The notes below the pieces were generated by a model that was given only the letters and a program-made list of their open reading frames with translations, had not been told where the DNA came from and made no database searches. A program made the position numbers and the translations under genes. Shown piece after piece: positions 4,660 through 5,880 of a DNA stretch of 5,880 bases. Each line of letters opens with the position of its first letter. Position 1 is the first letter of the stretch. The stretch is taken from the NCBI GenBank assembly GCA_036557185.1, contig DATBHZ010000010.1, positions 1 through 5,880 on the forward strand, given 5' to 3'. The DNA comes from DATBHZ01 sp036557185. GTDB lineage: Bacteria > Actinomycetota > Acidimicrobiia > IMCC26256 > JAENVU01.

Positions 4660-5879
4660 GCTGCGCGCGCGGCGTCCTTCTCGGCGAGCGCCGCCTCTGC
4701 CGCTTCGAAGATGCGCGCGGTGCAGCCGGCCATCTCGATGGGTGGGAGGACCTCGACGGCAACCTGGCGCGCCAGCTCGTGGAACGCCCGGCCCGCGGGG
4801 CTGTCCGGAGCGCTCCATGCGACGGGCGCGCCAGCGTCGCCGCCTTCGCCGACCTCCGGCTCGAGCGGGATCGAGGCGAGGAGCGGAGCGCCGATCTCTT
4901 CGGCGAGCGTCGCGCCACCGCCGGTGCCGAACAGCGCGAACCGCTCGCCGTCGGGCGCGACGAACTCGCTCATGTTCTCGACCACCCCGACCACGTTCAT
5001 GTACGAACGGCGCGCCATGTCGGCGACGCGCGTCGCCACCTTCTGCGCGGCGCGTGCAGGAGTCGTCACGACGAGCATCTCCGCCTGCGGCAGCATGCGC
5101 GCCAGACCCATCTGCACGTCACCCGTGCCGGGCGGCATGTCCACCAGCAGGTAGTCGAGCTCGCCCCAGCGCACGTCGGTGAGGAACTGCTCAACCGCGC
5201 GGGTGAGGATGAGCCCGCGCCACATGAGCGCGCTGCCCTCGTCGTCGACGAGGAAGCCCATCGACACGACCTCGAGCTCTCCGCCGCCTTCCGTCTTGCG
5301 AACGTTCGGGATGATCTTGCCGTCGGCGCCTTCGAGCCTGCCCTCGACGCCGAGCATGCGCGGCACGCTGAAACCCCAGATGTCGGCGTCGAGCACGCCG
5401 ACTCGCAGACCCCGGGCGGCGAGCGCGGCCGCCAGGTTCACCGTGACGGAGCTCTTGCCGACGCCGCCCTTGCCGCTCGCCACGGCGAGCACACGTGTGG
5501 TTGCCGCGACCATCGTCTCCGGGGCGTTGTCGCGTGCGTTGAGCCGTGCGCGCTGCATCGCGTACGACTTCTGCTCGGCGGTCATCTCGACGTACTGGAC
5601 GTCGACGCTTTCGACTCCCGGCAGGGACGCGACCTTCGATTGCACGTCGCGCTTGATCTCCGAGCGGAGCGGACATCCGAGCGTCGTGAGGGCGATCCCG
5701 ACGGTGACCGAGCCGTCGTCGCCGATCTCGACGCCCTGCACCATGCCGAGCTCGATGATCCCGGCGTGCAGCTCCGGGTCGACGATCCCCTCGAGGACCC
5801 GCTGGACATCCTCGGGCCGAGGCGGCTTCCCGCCGCTCGCGGCGCTGCGGGGCTTCAGAGGCGGGTTTTCGGGCGTCAC
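4647..5879 (-). CDS. mrp: Mrp/ApbC-type P-loop ATPase, Fe-S cluster carrier family
   Basis: A 410-residue Mrp/NBP35-family ATPase. Residues about 22-100 are the MIP18/DUF59 domain (EDVQRVLEGIVDPEL, IIELGMV, and TTLGCP with C69). The ATPase domain follows: SGKGGVGKSS with Walker A at 136-144 and signature lysine K137, LDADIWGFSVPRMLG (163-177), and VDMPPGTGDVQ (246-256). Both domains are of normal length. The family loads or carries iron-sulfur clusters in the cytoplasm, but the usual CxxC after ENMS (301-304) is absent: the site reads APDG (308-311), as I recall for mycobacterial Mrp. The only cysteines are C69 and C386. The GTG at 5879 gives a 20-odd-residue Pro-rich lead-in before the DUF59 domain and is plausible, but it touches the window edge, so the true start could lie further upstream. 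The C-terminus is Ala/Glu-rich, and the stop codon lies in the loop of the third junction hairpin. Confidence 0.92.
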   Translation of the reverse strand: MTPENPPLKPRSAASGGKPPRPEDVQRVLEGIVDPELHAGIIELGMVQGVEIGDDGSVTVGIALTTLGCPLRSEIKRDVQSKVASLPGVESVDVQYVEMTAEQKSYAMQRARLNARDNAPETMVAATTRVLAVASGKGGVGKSSVTVNLAAALAARGLRVGVLDADIWGFSVPRMLGVEGRLEGADGKIIPNVRKTEGGGELEVVSMGFLVDDEGSALMWRGLILTRAVEQFLTDVRWGELDYLLVDMPPGTGDVQMGLARMLPQAEMLVVTTPARAAQKVATRVADMARRSYMNVVGVVENMSEFVAPDGERFALFGTGGGATLAEEIGAPLLASIPLEPEVGEGGDAGAPVAWSAPDSPAGRAFHELARQVAVEVLPPIEMAGCTARIFEAAEAALAEKDAARAAPTQ

Positions 5880-5880
5880 A

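Noticed and set aside
5191..5676. Minus-strand frame inside mrp
   Set aside because: It is a shifted frame of mrp, Arg-rich and without domains; mrp itself is intact.

Overview
The window comes from a high-GC actinobacterium. A WhiB-family Fe-S protein, a lineage marker for Actinobacteria, sits in the middle. Start codons GTG and TTG are used beside ATG, two genes look leaderless, and the gene set resembles the Mycobacterium tuberculosis Rv3677c-whiB4 region (MBL hydrolase, Get3/ArsA-like pair, WhiB). The sequence divergence and the NfeD and NUDIX neighbours suggest a deep-branching, possibly uncultured lineage such as Acidimicrobiia; that placement is inference.

Layout. Left, minus strand: two overlapping ArsA/Get3-like ATPase genes. 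The first (187-1131) is complete. The second begins at 190 inside the first gene's stop codon and runs off the left edge. Divergent from them, only 25 bp away, is a long NfeD-type membrane protein gene (1157-2581, +) with a ClpP-like extracytoplasmic domain, five membrane segments and a C-terminal OB domain. After a hairpin-bearing spacer comes a small WhiB gene (2726-2983, +) with its own recognisable promoter. Next is a probable two-gene operon (3063-4600, +): a NUDT19-like NUDIX hydrolase and an LACTB2-like metallo-beta-lactamase-fold hydrolase, overlapping by one base. A convergent junction built from three 23-bp repeat units separates this operon from an Mrp/ApbC-type P-loop ATPase gene (4647-5879, -) that reaches the right edge.

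Functional reading. Three of the seven genes are deviant-Walker P-loop ATPases (an ArsA-like pair and Mrp). Mrp and WhiB connect to iron-sulfur metabolism and sensing, the ArsA pair and NfeD to membrane protein or membrane homeostasis, and NUDIX plus MBL to nucleotide/CoA or RNA housekeeping. This is mostly conserved core rather than mobile DNA: I see no insertion sequence, phage gene, CRISPR array, tRNA or rRNA. The points most worth a second look are the hairpin/tandem-repeat convergent junction with stop codons in the hairpin loops, an NfeD protease domain that appears to lack its catalytic Ser and Lys, the asymmetric ATPase pair, an Mrp without its usual CxxC, and promoter/operator-like symmetry in the 25-bp divergent gap and ahead of whiB. 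I see no clear evidence of a wholly new system.
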